The notes beneath the pieces are model-generated. The model was not told the DNA's origin. It did not search any database and worked only from the letters and a program-made list of their open reading frames with translations. A program made the translations under genes and the position numbers. This document shows positions 16,924 through 26,092 of a stretch of 64,000 nucleotides of DNA, one piece after another. The stretch's first letter is position 1. Every line of letters starts with the position of its first letter. The DNA is taken from positions 62,001 to 126,000 of the forward strand of contig JAFECG010000026.1 of the NCBI GenBank assembly GCA_018242215.1, in the 5' to 3' direction. The DNA comes from Pseudomonadota bacterium. GTDB lineage: Bacteria > Pseudomonadota > Alphaproteobacteria > Rhizobiales > Hyphomicrobiaceae.

Positions 16924-17220
16924 ATGAGACGCATTCTCCATGTCGCGCTCGCGACCGCCAGCATTGCGGCGATGGCCGCTCCTGCTCATGCCGGTGGCGG
17001 TGATTTTGCGGCCGGTGTTTTCGGCGGCCTTGCTGCCGGCGCAATCATCGGCTCGACGGCACGGCCCTATTATTATGATCCGCCGCCGCCTCCGCCACCG
17101 GCGTATTATTACGGCGGCCCGGCTGCATATGGCGGTCCGTGCCACTGGGAGCGCGGGCGTCGCTACTGGGACGACTATGAAGGCACGTGGCGCTGGTCGC
17201 GCATTCGCGTCTGCGATTGA
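16924..17220 (+). CDS. Small secreted protein with poly-proline and tyrosine/glycine stretches
   Basis: A 98-residue exported protein: signal peptide (about 1-23, ending AHA), a glycine-rich hydrophobic segment (AAGVFGGLAAGAIIGSTA) of the kind seen in glycine-zipper envelope proteins, a PYYYDPPPPPPPAYYYGG stretch, and a C-terminal HWERGRRYWDDYEGTWRWSRIRVC segment with two cysteines in total. Similar short proteins are common in Hyphomicrobiales; their function is unknown. GAGGGG precedes the ATG. Confidence 0.75.
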   Translation: MRRILHVALATASIAAMAAPAHAGGGDFAAGVFGGLAAGAIIGSTARPYYYDPPPPPPPAYYYGGPAAYGGPCHWERGRRYWDDYEGTWRWSRIRVCD

Positions 17221-17230
17221 TGCTTATCGC

Positions 17231-17372
17231 CATCTTCGAACGTGCAAGCTTTGCGAGCGCGTTCGAAGATCCAGCACCAGACTCGCCGAAGACGCCATAT
17301 CGAGCCCAAGGCGCTCGTCACGCTGAATTCCTAGTCTTCGACGTGGCGATGCCACGCTCGACCGAGGATGAC
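17231..17372 (+). repeat. Dispersed intergenic repeat, copy B
   Basis: Contains agactcgccgaagacgcc, tatcgagcc, and a terminal gaggatgacga related to copies A and C. It also holds hairpins (cttcgaacg...cgttcgaag; gtcttcgacgtggc...gccacgctcgac). The right end lies directly after the purQ stop. Confidence 0.6.
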
Positions 17373-17376
17373 GAAA

Positions 17377-18078
<702 letters not shown>

Positions 18079-18159
18079 TCGCTCTGATCCAGATGATGGC
18101 TGATAGCGGCTAAGTAATGCGACTCCAGCACCAAGTCCACTTGCCTGCTGTTGCAGCGG

Positions 18160-18255
18160 GCGTCATCCGCGAATGCCCGAGCAAAGCGAGGCCATTCGGG
18201 GATACAGCGTAAGAAGTGCCGGAGGCTCGATATCGCGTCTGCGACGAGTCTTACG
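18160..18255 (-). repeat. Dispersed intergenic repeat, copy C
   Basis: Read on the minus strand it carries aagactcgtcgcagacgcg, atatcgagcctccggc, cttcttacgctgtatcc and gcggatgacg, matching copy A over about 100 bases. It abuts, and slightly overlaps, the stop of the gene at 18251. Confidence 0.65.
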
Positions 18256-18694
18256 GCGGCGCGAGCGGCGATTGCTCGCGCTTGCGCTGCTCGACTTCCG
18301 CGCGCGAGGCATTGGTCAGCCGGGTGTCCTCGGCCTTCATCCGGTCAACGAGAGCCATGTACTCGGCCTGGTTGCCGTAGCCACATTCTTTGCTTTGCGC
18401 GGTCCAGACGCCGGTGACCTGCTTCAAGAACTTGCGCAAGACGACCGCGGGATGTGCGGGCTGGCCGGGCTCTGTGAACGTGATCTCGACACGCCAGACG
18501 TCCGGCACTTCGACCGCAAAGACGTTTGGATTGGCGGGCTCTTGTTTTGCTCCGGGCAGCCAGGCCGCCCAGTTGTGGAGCGCTTCGAACCCCATGGCGC
18601 AATCGAGATCGGGTGGAACGGGCGCAGTCTCGGAAAGCGCCTGGGTCGTACCAAGCGCGGTCATCACGAGCGCTGTCCACACCCCCCAACGCAT
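18251..18694 (-). CDS. Secreted protein of unknown function inserted between purS and purQ
   Basis: A 147-residue protein with a signal peptide (about 1-21, ending ALS). The mature domain has two cysteines (LDCAMGFEAL; SKECGYGNQAEYM) and a conserved-looking WRVEITFTEPGQPAHPAVVLRKF stretch. I do not recognise a family. Its start lies 3 bases after the purS stop, so it is co-transcribed with purC-purS and probably with purQ, although an exported protein has no evident role in cytoplasmic purine synthesis. Confidence 0.7.
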   Translation of the reverse strand: MRWGVWTALVMTALGTTQALSETAPVPPDLDCAMGFEALHNWAAWLPGAKQEPANPNVFAVEVPDVWRVEITFTEPGQPAHPAVVLRKFLKQVTGVWTAQSKECGYGNQAEYMALVDRMKAEDTRLTNASRAEVEQRKREQSPLAPP

Positions 18695-18697
18695 TTA

Positions 18698-18937
18698 TCA
18701 GCCGATTTCGTAGCTGTAATTCTCGATGACGGTATTCGCCAGCAGATCCTTGCACATCTGCTCGACGATGGCTTTCGCCTTCCCGGCATCGGTCTCGGCC
18801 AGTTCGACCTCGATGTATTTGCCTTGCCGGACGTCACCGACGCCGGAGATCCCGAGGCCCTTGATGGCGCCTTCGATGGCCTTTCCCTGAGGATCGAGCA
18901 CGCCGTTCTTCAATGTGATTTTGATTTTGGCTTTCAT
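18698..18937 (-). CDS. purS: Phosphoribosylformylglycinamidine synthase subunit PurS
   Basis: Small structural subunit (79 residues) that bridges PurL and PurQ in the FGAM synthase complex and is needed for ammonia transfer. Family pattern is complete: KITLKNGVLDPQGKAIEGAIKGLGISGVGDVRQGKYIEVEL, then AKAIVEQMCKDLLANTVIENYSYEI. It lies between purC (after a palindromic spacer) and a secreted protein gene that starts 3 bases after its stop. Confidence 0.97.
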   Translation of the reverse strand: MKAKIKITLKNGVLDPQGKAIEGAIKGLGISGVGDVRQGKYIEVELAETDAGKAKAIVEQMCKDLLANTVIENYSYEIG

Positions 18938-18951
18938 CGTTGTTCCAAATT

Positions 18952-19056
18952 GTCATCCCGGCCAAAGCGTAATGAAGACCCGGGACCCAGACGATGAACT
19001 CTAGCACATTGGGGCGAAGCTGGGTCCCGGAGCGGCCTATTGGCCGTCCGGGATGG
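18952..19056. repeat. Large imperfect palindrome between purC and purS
   Basis: About 105 bases: gtcatcccggcc pairs with ggccgtccgggatggc at the far end and ccgggacccag (18980-18990) pairs with ctgggtcccgg (19020-19030). This type of 'gtcatcccgg' element is frequent between genes in Hyphomicrobiales. It lies inside the purC-purS spacer. Confidence 0.7.
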
Positions 19057-19067
19057 CAGGTGTGTGT

Positions 19068-19883
19068 TCAGTTCGGTTTGCCGTTGACCGGCGATCCTGG
19101 GCCGTTCGCTGTCGAATTCGAAGCGACAAGCACCGGGCCGCCGCCACGCGGGCGGGGTGATTCCGTCAGAACGCCAAGGCGGCGCGCGACTTCCTGGTAG
19201 GCTTCGAGGACGCCGCCGAGGTCGCGGCGGAAGCGATCCTTGTCGAGCTTGTCGCCCGACTGGATGTCCCAGAGGCGGCAACAATCGGGGCTGATCTCGT
19301 CGGCGAGGATCAGGCGAACCTGATCGTTGTCGTAGAGCCGGCCGAATTCGACTTTGAAGTCAACGAGGCGGATGCCGATGCCGAGGAACAGTCCGACGAG
19401 GAAGTCATTGATGCGCAACGCAAGCTGCATGATCTCGTCGATTTCCTGCGGCGTCGCCCAGCCGAACGCCGTGATGTGCTCTTCCGAGACCATCGGATCG
19501 TTGAGTTCGTCCTTCTTGTAGTAGAACTCGATGATCGAACGCGGAAGCTGCGTGCCTTCCTCGATGCCGAGGCGCGTCGCGAGCGAGCCCGCCGCGACAT
19601 TGCGCACGACGACTTCGAGCGGCACGATCTCGACTTCGCGGATCAACTGCTCGCGCATGTTAAGGCGCTTGATGAAGTGCGTCGGGACCGCGATCTCACC
19701 AAGTTTCGTAAAGATGTATTCCGAGATGCGATTGTTCAGAACGCCCTTGCCCTCAATCAACGCGTGCTTCTTCGCGTTGAAGGCGGTTGCGTCGTCCTTG
19801 AAATGTTGAATGAGGGTGCCGGGCTCCGGGCCTTCGTAAAGGACCTTCGCCTTGCCCTCGTAAATGCGCCGACGCTTGTTCAT
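19068..19883 (-). CDS. purC: Phosphoribosylaminoimidazole-succinocarboxamide synthase
   Basis: SAICAR synthetase: ligates aspartate to CAIR with ATP in purine synthesis. Visible signatures are [33 protein letters not shown] at the N-terminus, [40 protein letters not shown], and [10 protein letters not shown] with [14 protein letters not shown]. The 271-residue product has a C-terminal tail of about 30 residues rich in Pro, Gly and Asn that is probably disordered. The ATG at 19883 matches the usual family start [13 protein letters not shown]. First gene of the local purC-purS-x-purQ run. Confidence 0.97.
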   Translation of the reverse strand: MNKRRRIYEGKAKVLYEGPEPGTLIQHFKDDATAFNAKKHALIEGKGVLNNRISEYIFTKLGEIAVPTHFIKRLNMREQLIREVEIVPLEVVVRNVAAGSLATRLGIEEGTQLPRSIIEFYYKKDELNDPMVSEEHITAFGWATPQEIDEIMQLALRINDFLVGLFLGIGIRLVDFKVEFGRLYDNDQVRLILADEISPDCCRLWDIQSGDKLDKDRFRRDLGGVLEAYQEVARRLGVLTESPRPRGGGPVLVASNSTANGPGSPVNGKPN

Positions 19884-20269
19884 TCCTGGACCTCTGAGGA
19901 TCAACAGATTGCTCTCACTCATTGCGATATACGGATCTTCTCACGAGTTCGTACGCTGACGCTGACGCCTTGATTTTCCAACGTGTTTTCTTCATGTCGG
20001 GAAAGAAGCAGCGCACCTTTTCGCGCTCGGATGTCTTGGGCGGACACTACCCGAACGAGGGGGGCGACACAATGTAGACCATGAGCCGCAGCGGCCGGTA
20101 TGGTGACCAATCGCCAAGCCGTTGATTTAACTCAGAGCGCGCGGTAACGCTGCTTGAGATATGCATTTGGTGGGCATCTGCAATACGCGTTTTGCGCGCT
20201 TCGTCTCGGTAAGTACAACCCAGGGTCGGGGCGATGGTGGGATGCTCGGGAGCAAAGGGAGAGACTGAG

Positions 20270-20596
20270 ATGACGACCTTCAACGAGCGCGAGAAGGGGT
20301 TCGAGAACAAATTCGCCTACGACGAGGAGCTTCGTTTCAAGGCGGAGGCGCGCCGCAACAAGGCCGTGGCTGAGTGGGCTGGCGCGAAACTCGGACTGAT
20401 GGGAGACGCGCTCGAGGCTTACATCAAGGACGTCCGCAAAGCTGATCTCGCGGAGAAAGGCGACGAAGACGTCTTCCGCAAAGTGAAGGCTGACCTCGTC
20501 GCGAAGGGAATTACCGTGGACGACACCGAGCTTCGTTCGTTCATGGCCGAAGCCTTGGCGAAGGCCGTCACGGATCTCGAATCGGCGAAGGGCTGA
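20270..20596 (+). CDS. DUF1476 protein, F1-ATPase inhibitor zeta subunit
   Basis: A 108-residue protein of the alphaproteobacterial zeta family (PF07345), which in Paracoccus binds F1-ATPase and blocks ATP hydrolysis. The N-terminus MTTFNEREKGFENKFAYDEELRFKAEARRNK is the inhibitory segment and is well conserved; the rest forms the four-helix bundle (LWAGAKLGLMG-like WAGAKLGLMGDALEAYIKDV). GGGAGAG precedes the ATG at 20270. It is encoded divergently from purC, in the place it normally occupies between purB and purC in this order. Confidence 0.93.
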   Translation: MTTFNEREKGFENKFAYDEELRFKAEARRNKAVAEWAGAKLGLMGDALEAYIKDVRKADLAEKGDEDVFRKVKADLVAKGITVDDTELRSFMAEALAKAVTDLESAKG

Positions 20597-20633
20597 GTTC
20601 GCCTTCGACAACAAGCATCGAAGTATCTGCAGG

Positions 20634-20675
20634 AACGCCGCGCCTTGTCACTCCCGGGCGCGGCGTTTCTTTTGC
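20634..20675 (+). terminator. Terminator of the zeta inhibitor gene
   Basis: An 11-bp stem aacgccgcgcc (20634-20644) / ggcgcggcgtt (20657-20667) followed by a T-rich run. Confidence 0.8.
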
Positions 20676-20777
20676 TTTGTTGCATTCGTAACGAAGCGCC
20701 ACGCAATTGAAATTGTTGAGTAACGCGGAAATTGGAGGCTGCGCCAAGGAATTCATCGTTAAAAGGGTTCGGCGAAA

Positions 20778-22064
20778 ATGGGCTCCCCTCGTACACGAAC
20801 GTCGGACGGCAACCATAGAGAAACGTCGAGCGATGACGCGGCCGAGCGTCCTGTCGCGAGTGGGACAGAAATCTCCGCGCTCAATCCGGAGTTTCGCAAA
20901 TGGCCCCATGAGATCCTCGATGATCTCCGGCTCCGCGAACCGGTACATCGAGACCGCATGTTCGACCGTGTGGTTCTGACGCGCGCCGTTGATGTCGAGG
21001 CCGTCCTCAACGATCGCACGCTTTCGTCCGATCCTCGCAAATCTCGCAACGGCTCGTTCACGCGGAAATTGTTCAATGTCGATGATGAAGATTATCGGCC
21101 GACGATGCTGCATATGGACGACCCGGATCATAAGCGCCTGCGTGGGCTCGTCACCAAGGCTTTCAGTCAGCGCTCGATTCATGCGCTTCGTCCGCGCGTC
21201 GCAGCCGTAACGGAAAGCCTGCTCAAAGACATTCCCGTCGATCGTCCGTTCGATTTGATGGAGTTGTTCGCCCGTCCGCTGCCGACCGTCGTGATCGCCG
21301 AAATATTGGGGGCCGACCCGGCCCGGCACAACGATTTCAAGAACTGGTCGGAAGGTCAGATTCTGATGTTCAATCCGGCGCGCTCGGAGGAGCAAGAGCA
21401 AAAGCTCCGGTGGGCCGTCACGGAGATGCGGGCTTTTTTTCAAGGCGAAGTCGAGCGCCGGATCCAAGCAGGCGAGCATCGAGACGATTTGTTGGGGCAG
21501 CTGATCGCGGCCGAGCAAGACGGTGAAAAGCTTACGGAGCGGGAGCTGGTCGGCACCTGCCTCCTCATTCTCGCAGCCGGTAACGTAACGACAACAGACC
21601 TGATAGGTAACGGCATTTATGCGCTTCTCACGCATCGCGAGCAGTTGGATGCATTAAGGGCAGACCCGAGCCTCTATCCGGCGGCCGTAGAAGAAATCTT
21701 GCGCTATGATTCACCCGTTGTGCAGGCGAGCCGGCAGACGGTCTCGGAACGGGAGGTCGGGGGTTGTCCAATGGCGAAGGGACAAGCGCTTACGCCGATC
21801 CTCGCGGCTGCAAATCATGACCCGGAGCTTCACAGCGATCCGCACACGTTCGACATCCGGCGCATGAACCAGCGTCATTTCAGCTTCGGAGGAGGTGCGC
21901 ACTTCTGCCTCGGCGCGCCTCTCGCGAGACTTGAAACGCAAGTCGCGCTTTCGATGCTTCTTGAGCGTTTTCCGCGGCTGCGTCTGATGCCGGACATTTT
22001 GCCCGTGCGAAAGGCGACCCCGAGCTTGAATGGTTTTGAAACCCTTTGGGTCGACCCGACCTAG
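20778..22064 (+). CDS. Cytochrome P450
   Basis: Soluble bacterial cytochrome P450 of 428 residues, a haem monooxygenase needing an external ferredoxin or similar donor. The haem loop FSFGGGAHFCLGAPLA carries the thiolate cysteine, the K-helix E-x-x-R is in VEEILRYDSPV, and the C-helix HKRLRGLV is normal. The I-helix oxygen-binding motif reads AAGNVTTTDL: the threonines are there but the usual acidic residue before them is Val. No redox partner or pathway gene is adjacent, so the substrate cannot be guessed. The first 30 residues are polar and variable; the true start may be slightly downstream. Confidence 0.93.
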   Translation: MGSPRTRTSDGNHRETSSDDAAERPVASGTEISALNPEFRKWPHEILDDLRLREPVHRDRMFDRVVLTRAVDVEAVLNDRTLSSDPRKSRNGSFTRKLFNVDDEDYRPTMLHMDDPDHKRLRGLVTKAFSQRSIHALRPRVAAVTESLLKDIPVDRPFDLMELFARPLPTVVIAEILGADPARHNDFKNWSEGQILMFNPARSEEQEQKLRWAVTEMRAFFQGEVERRIQAGEHRDDLLGQLIAAEQDGEKLTERELVGTCLLILAAGNVTTTDLIGNGIYALLTHREQLDALRADPSLYPAAVEEILRYDSPVVQASRQTVSEREVGGCPMAKGQALTPILAAANHDPELHSDPHTFDIRRMNQRHFSFGGGAHFCLGAPLARLETQVALSMLLERFPRLRLMPDILPVRKATPSLNGFETLWVDPT

Positions 22065-22076
22065 GGGTCGGTGTCG

Positions 22077-22661
22077 TCAGCCGAGCTTTTTCAAAAATTG
22101 TCCGAACTGCAGAAGACCTTCAGGCCAGGGGCCATGGCCGGACGCGATATTGATGTGACCGCTCTCCCCTGCGTCGCTGATGGTGGCACCCCACTTTTGC
22201 GCGAGATGCTCCGCCCGCGCATAGCTGCAGTAGAGGTCATTGTTGGCGACGACAACGTGGGCCGGAAACGGTAACCGCCGTTCCGGCATGGTCTCGAAAC
22301 CGCGCGTGCCTTTATCCGGAGGCCATCGCCGGCCACCGGTGTCCGGCCAAAAGTCCGCATGATCGATGTCTGCCGGGGCGACGAGAAACGCCCCGATGAC
22401 GCCATTGCGTTTGAGCTTATCCGCCGCAAAGACGACCGCGGGAACGCCGACCGAATGCGCGACAACGACCGCGGGCTGGGTCGCGCCTCCCGCAAATTTT
22501 GCAATGCGGTCGCCCCAAACTTCGACGTCGGGGTTATGCCAATCCTGCTGGATGACGCGGCGCGCGGTTTTGAGGTTCCGTTCCCAGCGGCTCTGCCAGT
22601 GATCGGGGCCGGAATCCTGCCAGCCGGGTACGATGAGAATGTCGATTTCAGATGTCTTCAT
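22077..22661 (-). CDS. RBBP9/YdeN-family serine hydrolase
   Basis: A 194-residue alpha/beta hydrolase of the RBBP9/YdeN family. Signatures: IVPGWQDSGPDHWQSRWE near the N-terminus, the nucleophile elbow VAHSVG, a conserved VVVANNDLYCSYARAE with the catalytic Asp, and GESGHINIASGHGPWPEG with the catalytic His. Members are carboxylesterase-like with unknown natural substrates. It converges with the P450 gene (13-base gap) but they are on opposite strands and no link is implied. Confidence 0.88.
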   Translation of the reverse strand: MKTSEIDILIVPGWQDSGPDHWQSRWERNLKTARRVIQQDWHNPDVEVWGDRIAKFAGGATQPAVVVAHSVGVPAVVFAADKLKRNGVIGAFLVAPADIDHADFWPDTGGRRWPPDKGTRGFETMPERRLPFPAHVVVANNDLYCSYARAEHLAQKWGATISDAGESGHINIASGHGPWPEGLLQFGQFLKKLG

Positions 22662-22751
22662 GGATGACTGTGATTAACCGACGCTTGCGACCGAGGGAAG
22701 AGCATCAAAGCGACCAGTCACAGATCACCACCTCTGCCTCTCGATCGAACG

Positions 22752-22776
22752 GGAACCCGACCGCGCGGGTAGCGTT
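22752..22776 (+). promoter_or_regulatory. Probable EcfG (general stress sigma factor) promoter
   Basis: GGAAC (22752-22756), 16-base spacer, CGTT (22773-22776) matches the alphaproteobacterial EcfG consensus and lies 40 bases before the start codon of the DUF892 stress protein. Confidence 0.6.
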
Positions 22777-22815
22777 GCGAGGAAACATTGATCCTACCCC
22801 GTGAGGAGACGCCCC

Positions 22816-23304
22816 ATGAAAGTCGAAAACCTGGAAGACCTTTTCAACCATACGCTCGAAGACATCTATTTTGCGGAAAACAAGCTCGTGAAGGCGCTGC
22901 CTAAAATGGCGAAAGCGTCCGATTCGGCGGAGCTGGCCAAAGCCTTCATGGGCCATCTCGAGGAGACGAAAGAACATGTCGCGCGTCTCGAAGAGGTGTT
23001 CAAGAAACTCGGGCGCAAGCCGAAGGCGACGGAGTGCCCGGCGATCAAGGGCATTCTAGAAGAAGGCGAGGAGTTGATGTCGGAAATCAAGGATGCCGAT
23101 ACGCGCGACGCGGCGATGATCGCGGCGGGACAGGCCGCCGAGCATTACGAGATCACACGTTACGGCACGCTGGTCTCCTGGGCGAAGCTTCTCGGACATA
23201 AGGATCTCGCGACGATCCTTGAAAAGACACTGAAAGAAGAATACGGCGCCGACGACAAGCTGACGAAGCTAGCCGAGAAGAAGCTGAACAAGGAAGCCGC
23301 GTAG
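22816..23304 (+). CDS. DUF892 ferritin-like protein (YciE/YciF type)
   Basis: A 162-residue four-helix ferritin-like protein. Family start VENLEDLFNHTLEDIYFAENKLVKALPKM, glutamates and His in HLEETKEHVARLEEVF, and AAEHYEITRYGTLVSWAKLLG give the carboxylate/His pattern of a possible di-metal site. Relatives are induced in general stress and stationary phase; catalytic activity is not established. GAGGAG precedes the ATG at 22816 (a GTG five codons earlier is unlikely). The upstream EcfG-like promoter fits stress control. A double hairpin follows. Confidence 0.9.
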   Translation: MKVENLEDLFNHTLEDIYFAENKLVKALPKMAKASDSAELAKAFMGHLEETKEHVARLEEVFKKLGRKPKATECPAIKGILEEGEELMSEIKDADTRDAAMIAAGQAAEHYEITRYGTLVSWAKLLGHKDLATILEKTLKEEYGADDKLTKLAEKKLNKEAA

Positions 23305-23327
23305 GCTTCTTTCCAGGCCGGCTTCTC

Positions 23328-23404
23328 ATGCTCGGGCTTGCCCCGAGCATCCATCTTTGTAGGTGGGTGCAACAATGGATCCTCGGCATACAGCCGAGGA
23401 TCCA
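23328..23404. repeat. Double palindrome between convergent genes
   Basis: Two perfect hairpins: atgctcggg (23328-23336) / cccgagcat (23342-23350), and tggatcctcggc (23376-23387) / gccgaggatcca (23393-23404). They separate the DUF892 gene from the converging GT39 gene and could end transcription from both sides. Confidence 0.75.
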
Positions 23405-23411
23405 AATAGCG

Positions 23412-24926
23412 TCATCTTGGCTCATCCATCCCGAGCGGCGGTGCGACGGGATTGGAGACCAGGTACATCTCATAGGTTGCGCCCTCGGGCGTGCCGTTGG
23501 CGCGCTTTACCGTTCCGACCGCTTCGACCTTGCGGAATTTCTGGCGCAAGAGCGGAAGCTGAACACGGCGTTGGAGTTCGACATAAAGTGCGGGCTTCTT
23601 CAAAAGGCTGTCGGGCAAAGGCGGGAGGAAGATGTAGCGGATGCGGTCGTCGAGCTGGGCGACGTCGCTACGGTTTTTAAGTCCCATCATCATCTGGCCG
23701 GTGGTCGCATAGCTTGACGTCGCGACCCAGGCTGCGCCCGTTTTCTCGCGCTTCTTCTCAATGGCCTCCGCCAATGCGGGCCACCCGCGCATCTGCTCGG
23801 TTGGGTCTTTTGCCGAGTGGAACAGCGGGTGAAGCGCGTGAGCGTAGATGATCCCGGTCATTGCGAAGCCCAAAGCCAGAGCCACCACAAACGTTGCCCG
23901 GCGCCACGCGCGCGGCACGAACTCCAATCCGAGCGCCGCACACATCGCGAACGACGGATAGAGCGGCGCGGGCCAATTGCCCTGGACGCGGTCGTGCAGC
24001 GCATGGATGCAGAAGTAGGTCAGCATCGGCAGGATTGCCGATGCGAGCAGAATGTCGCTTCGGCGGCGGTCGCGGAACGCGCCACGCAAAACGCGGACGA
24101 AGCCGGCAAGCGCCAGCAGAGCGATCAAGGGGCTTTCCAACACGGCGAAGCCACCGACGAGTTCCAGGAGGTAGCTTAGTCCTGCGGACCCGTTATGGCC
24201 GACGCGTCCGAACTGCTTGGAGAAGGAAGCCCAATTGTGTTCGGCATTCCAGATGACGACGGGGCTTGCGACGATCGCCGCAATTGCTCCCCCTACCCAG
24301 AGTTCAGGGGCGCGGAACCATTTGCGATTTCCTGGCGTGGCTAGCAGCCAAACCAGGATCGTGCCGCCGAGAAACAGGTTCGTGTATTTCGACAAAAGAC
24401 CCAGGCCTGCAAGGAGGCCGATTGCCAGCCACCATTTTGCATTCTGACTGCGGTCGAGTTCCGCCATTCCCCAGACGACCATCCCCGCGAAGAGCACCGA
24501 CGGCAGATCGGGCGTGATGACGACGCCACCGGCCGCGAGCAGGGGCATTGCGAGCAGAAACCAGACGGCTCGGCGTGCGATAAGCGGTCCGTAAAGAAGC
24601 GTTGCCGTCCGCCAGAGGATTGCGACACCGGCAAGGGAAATGATCGGCCCGAGCAGGCGCACGCCGAGGGGCGTATCTCCGGCGATCATGCGCCCCGCGG
24701 CGATGATCCAGGCCACCATCGGCGGGTGATCGAGATAGGAAAGGGAGGGCGCGAGCGACCAGATCCGGTAGTAGGCTTCGTCGTCGACAAGGCCGGTGAA
24801 GCCCGCGACGGCAAGGCGTATGGCGGTCAGCGCCAGGGCGACGGCCAGGAGAAGGTTGGTTGCGGACCGGCTCTCGCTCGTACCTTCCGCGGATTCCGTT
24901 GCGCGCATCGCCGTAACGGTCGCCAT
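23412..24926 (-). CDS. GT39/ArnT-like membrane glycosyltransferase
   Basis: A 504-residue polytopic glycosyltransferase using polyprenyl-phosphate sugars. After a first transmembrane helix it has the family's external acidic motif GLVDDEAYYRIWSLAPSLSYLDHPPMVAWIIAAG, followed by about a dozen hydrophobic helices and a C-terminal soluble domain. The DDEAYY and LDHPP motifs match the PMT_2/ArnT group that glycosylates lipid A, membrane lipids or proteins at the periplasmic face. Its ATG overlaps the stop of the GT2-GtrA gene (TGATG), so the two are coupled; the GT2 enzyme would supply the lipid-linked sugar. It is the last gene of a four-gene operon with two PAP2 phosphatases. Confidence 0.88.
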   Translation of the reverse strand: MATVTAMRATESAEGTSESRSATNLLLAVALALTAIRLAVAGFTGLVDDEAYYRIWSLAPSLSYLDHPPMVAWIIAAGRMIAGDTPLGVRLLGPIISLAGVAILWRTATLLYGPLIARRAVWFLLAMPLLAAGGVVITPDLPSVLFAGMVVWGMAELDRSQNAKWWLAIGLLAGLGLLSKYTNLFLGGTILVWLLATPGNRKWFRAPELWVGGAIAAIVASPVVIWNAEHNWASFSKQFGRVGHNGSAGLSYLLELVGGFAVLESPLIALLALAGFVRVLRGAFRDRRRSDILLASAILPMLTYFCIHALHDRVQGNWPAPLYPSFAMCAALGLEFVPRAWRRATFVVALALGFAMTGIIYAHALHPLFHSAKDPTEQMRGWPALAEAIEKKREKTGAAWVATSSYATTGQMMMGLKNRSDVAQLDDRIRYIFLPPLPDSLLKKPALYVELQRRVQLPLLRQKFRKVEAVGTVKRANGTPEGATYEMYLVSNPVAPPLGMDEPR

Positions 24927-26092
24927 CACCGACGCCAGGTGAGCGTAGAACTGACGGCATAGTTGAAGACGGCCGCCATCAATGCGCCGGCGATACCTGC
25001 GCGCCACCAGTTCGGGTCATGATTGTAGACCAGGTCCGCGACGCCGAGGTTCGCGAGCGTGCCGATGCTGCAGACGATATAGAAGCTCAGGAGACCGCGG
25101 ATGGCTTGAAGTCCACTGAGGCGCCGATCCCGGAACGTCAACGCGTTGTTCAAGAAGAAGTTGAATGTCATGGCGACAAACGAGGCGAAGATTTGCGCCT
25201 TGTTGAACGATGTGCCGCCGAGAATGATGGCAAAGCGAAGCGCCGTCAGATGAACGATCAGGCCGCCGGCACCGACGAGCGCGAAAAGGAAAAACCTCGG
25301 CGAGACCCAATTTCCAGTGAGTTTCGAGAGAAGCAGGCCAAGAAAATCCGCGACGACAACACCGTCGAGCTTCGACTTGCCGACTTTGCGCGGACGGAAC
25401 ACATAGGGCTTTTCCGACACGCGGATGCCAGAGGGGAGGGATGCGAGAATATCGAGAAGAAGCTTGAATCCGCCCGGCGCAAGCTTTGGCGCAATCGTAT
25501 CAACGATGCTGCGCTTCATCATGAAGAAGCCGCTCATCGGATCGCTGACATTGGTCCGGAGCAGCAGGTTGGTCAGTCCCGTCGCCAACATGCTCGACCA
25601 GCGGCGCGTTACCGAGAAGCCCTGGCGCGCGTCGCCCGACTGATCGTAGCGTGTGCCGATAACGAGATCCGACTTGCCGCTTTCGATGTCCCGCAACATG
25701 TCGGGCAGAAGCTTTTCGTCGTGCTGGAGGTCGGCATCGACGACCGCCACGACATCGGCGCCCGCCGCGAGCATGCCTTCTATCACGGCCCCGGCGAGAC
25801 CACGGCGGCCCACGCGCCGCATGGCGCGAATGCGATCGTCGCGCTCTCCGAATGAGCGGACGACGCTCATCGTTCCGTCCGGGCTGTCGTCGTCGACGAA
25901 GATGACTTCCCAACGGACGCGCGCGAGCGCGGAATCGAGGGCGGCAATCATCGCGGCGATATTGCCGGATTCGCAGTAGGTCGGGATGATGACGGAGAGC
26001 CTTAGGCGCGACCGTGTCGATCCCAGGGGATCGGGCGGCGGCATGTTCGCGGATTGGGGCGAAGCAAGTTCAACTTGGAGATCGGTGGTCAC
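24926..26092 (-). CDS. GT2 polyprenyl-phosphate glycosyltransferase fused to a GtrA domain
   Basis: A 388-residue fusion. Residues about 30-245 are a DPM1-like family 2 glycosyltransferase: LSVIIPTYCESGNI, FVDDDSPDGT, VVDADLQHDEKLLPDML (the D-x-D metal site) and MSGFFMMKR. Residues about 265-385 are a GtrA domain with four helices (FFLFALVGAGGLIVHLTALRF; ASFVAMTFNFFLNNALTFRDRR), which is thought to move the polyprenyl-phosphate sugar across the inner membrane. The start is a GTG overlapping the stop of the upstream PAP2 gene (GTGA); its own stop overlaps the GT39 start. Predicted role: make and flip the donor for the downstream GT39 enzyme. Confidence 0.9.
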   Translation of the reverse strand: MTTDLQVELASPQSANMPPPDPLGSTRSRLRLSVIIPTYCESGNIAAMIAALDSALARVRWEVIFVDDDSPDGTMSVVRSFGERDDRIRAMRRVGRRGLAGAVIEGMLAAGADVVAVVDADLQHDEKLLPDMLRDIESGKSDLVIGTRYDQSGDARQGFSVTRRWSSMLATGLTNLLLRTNVSDPMSGFFMMKRSIVDTIAPKLAPGGFKLLLDILASLPSGIRVSEKPYVFRPRKVGKSKLDGVVVADFLGLLLSKLTGNWVSPRFFLFALVGAGGLIVHLTALRFAIILGGTSFNKAQIFASFVAMTFNFFLNNALTFRDRRLSGLQAIRGLLSFYIVCSIGTLANLGVADLVYNHDPNWWRAGIAGALMAAVFNYAVSSTLTWRR

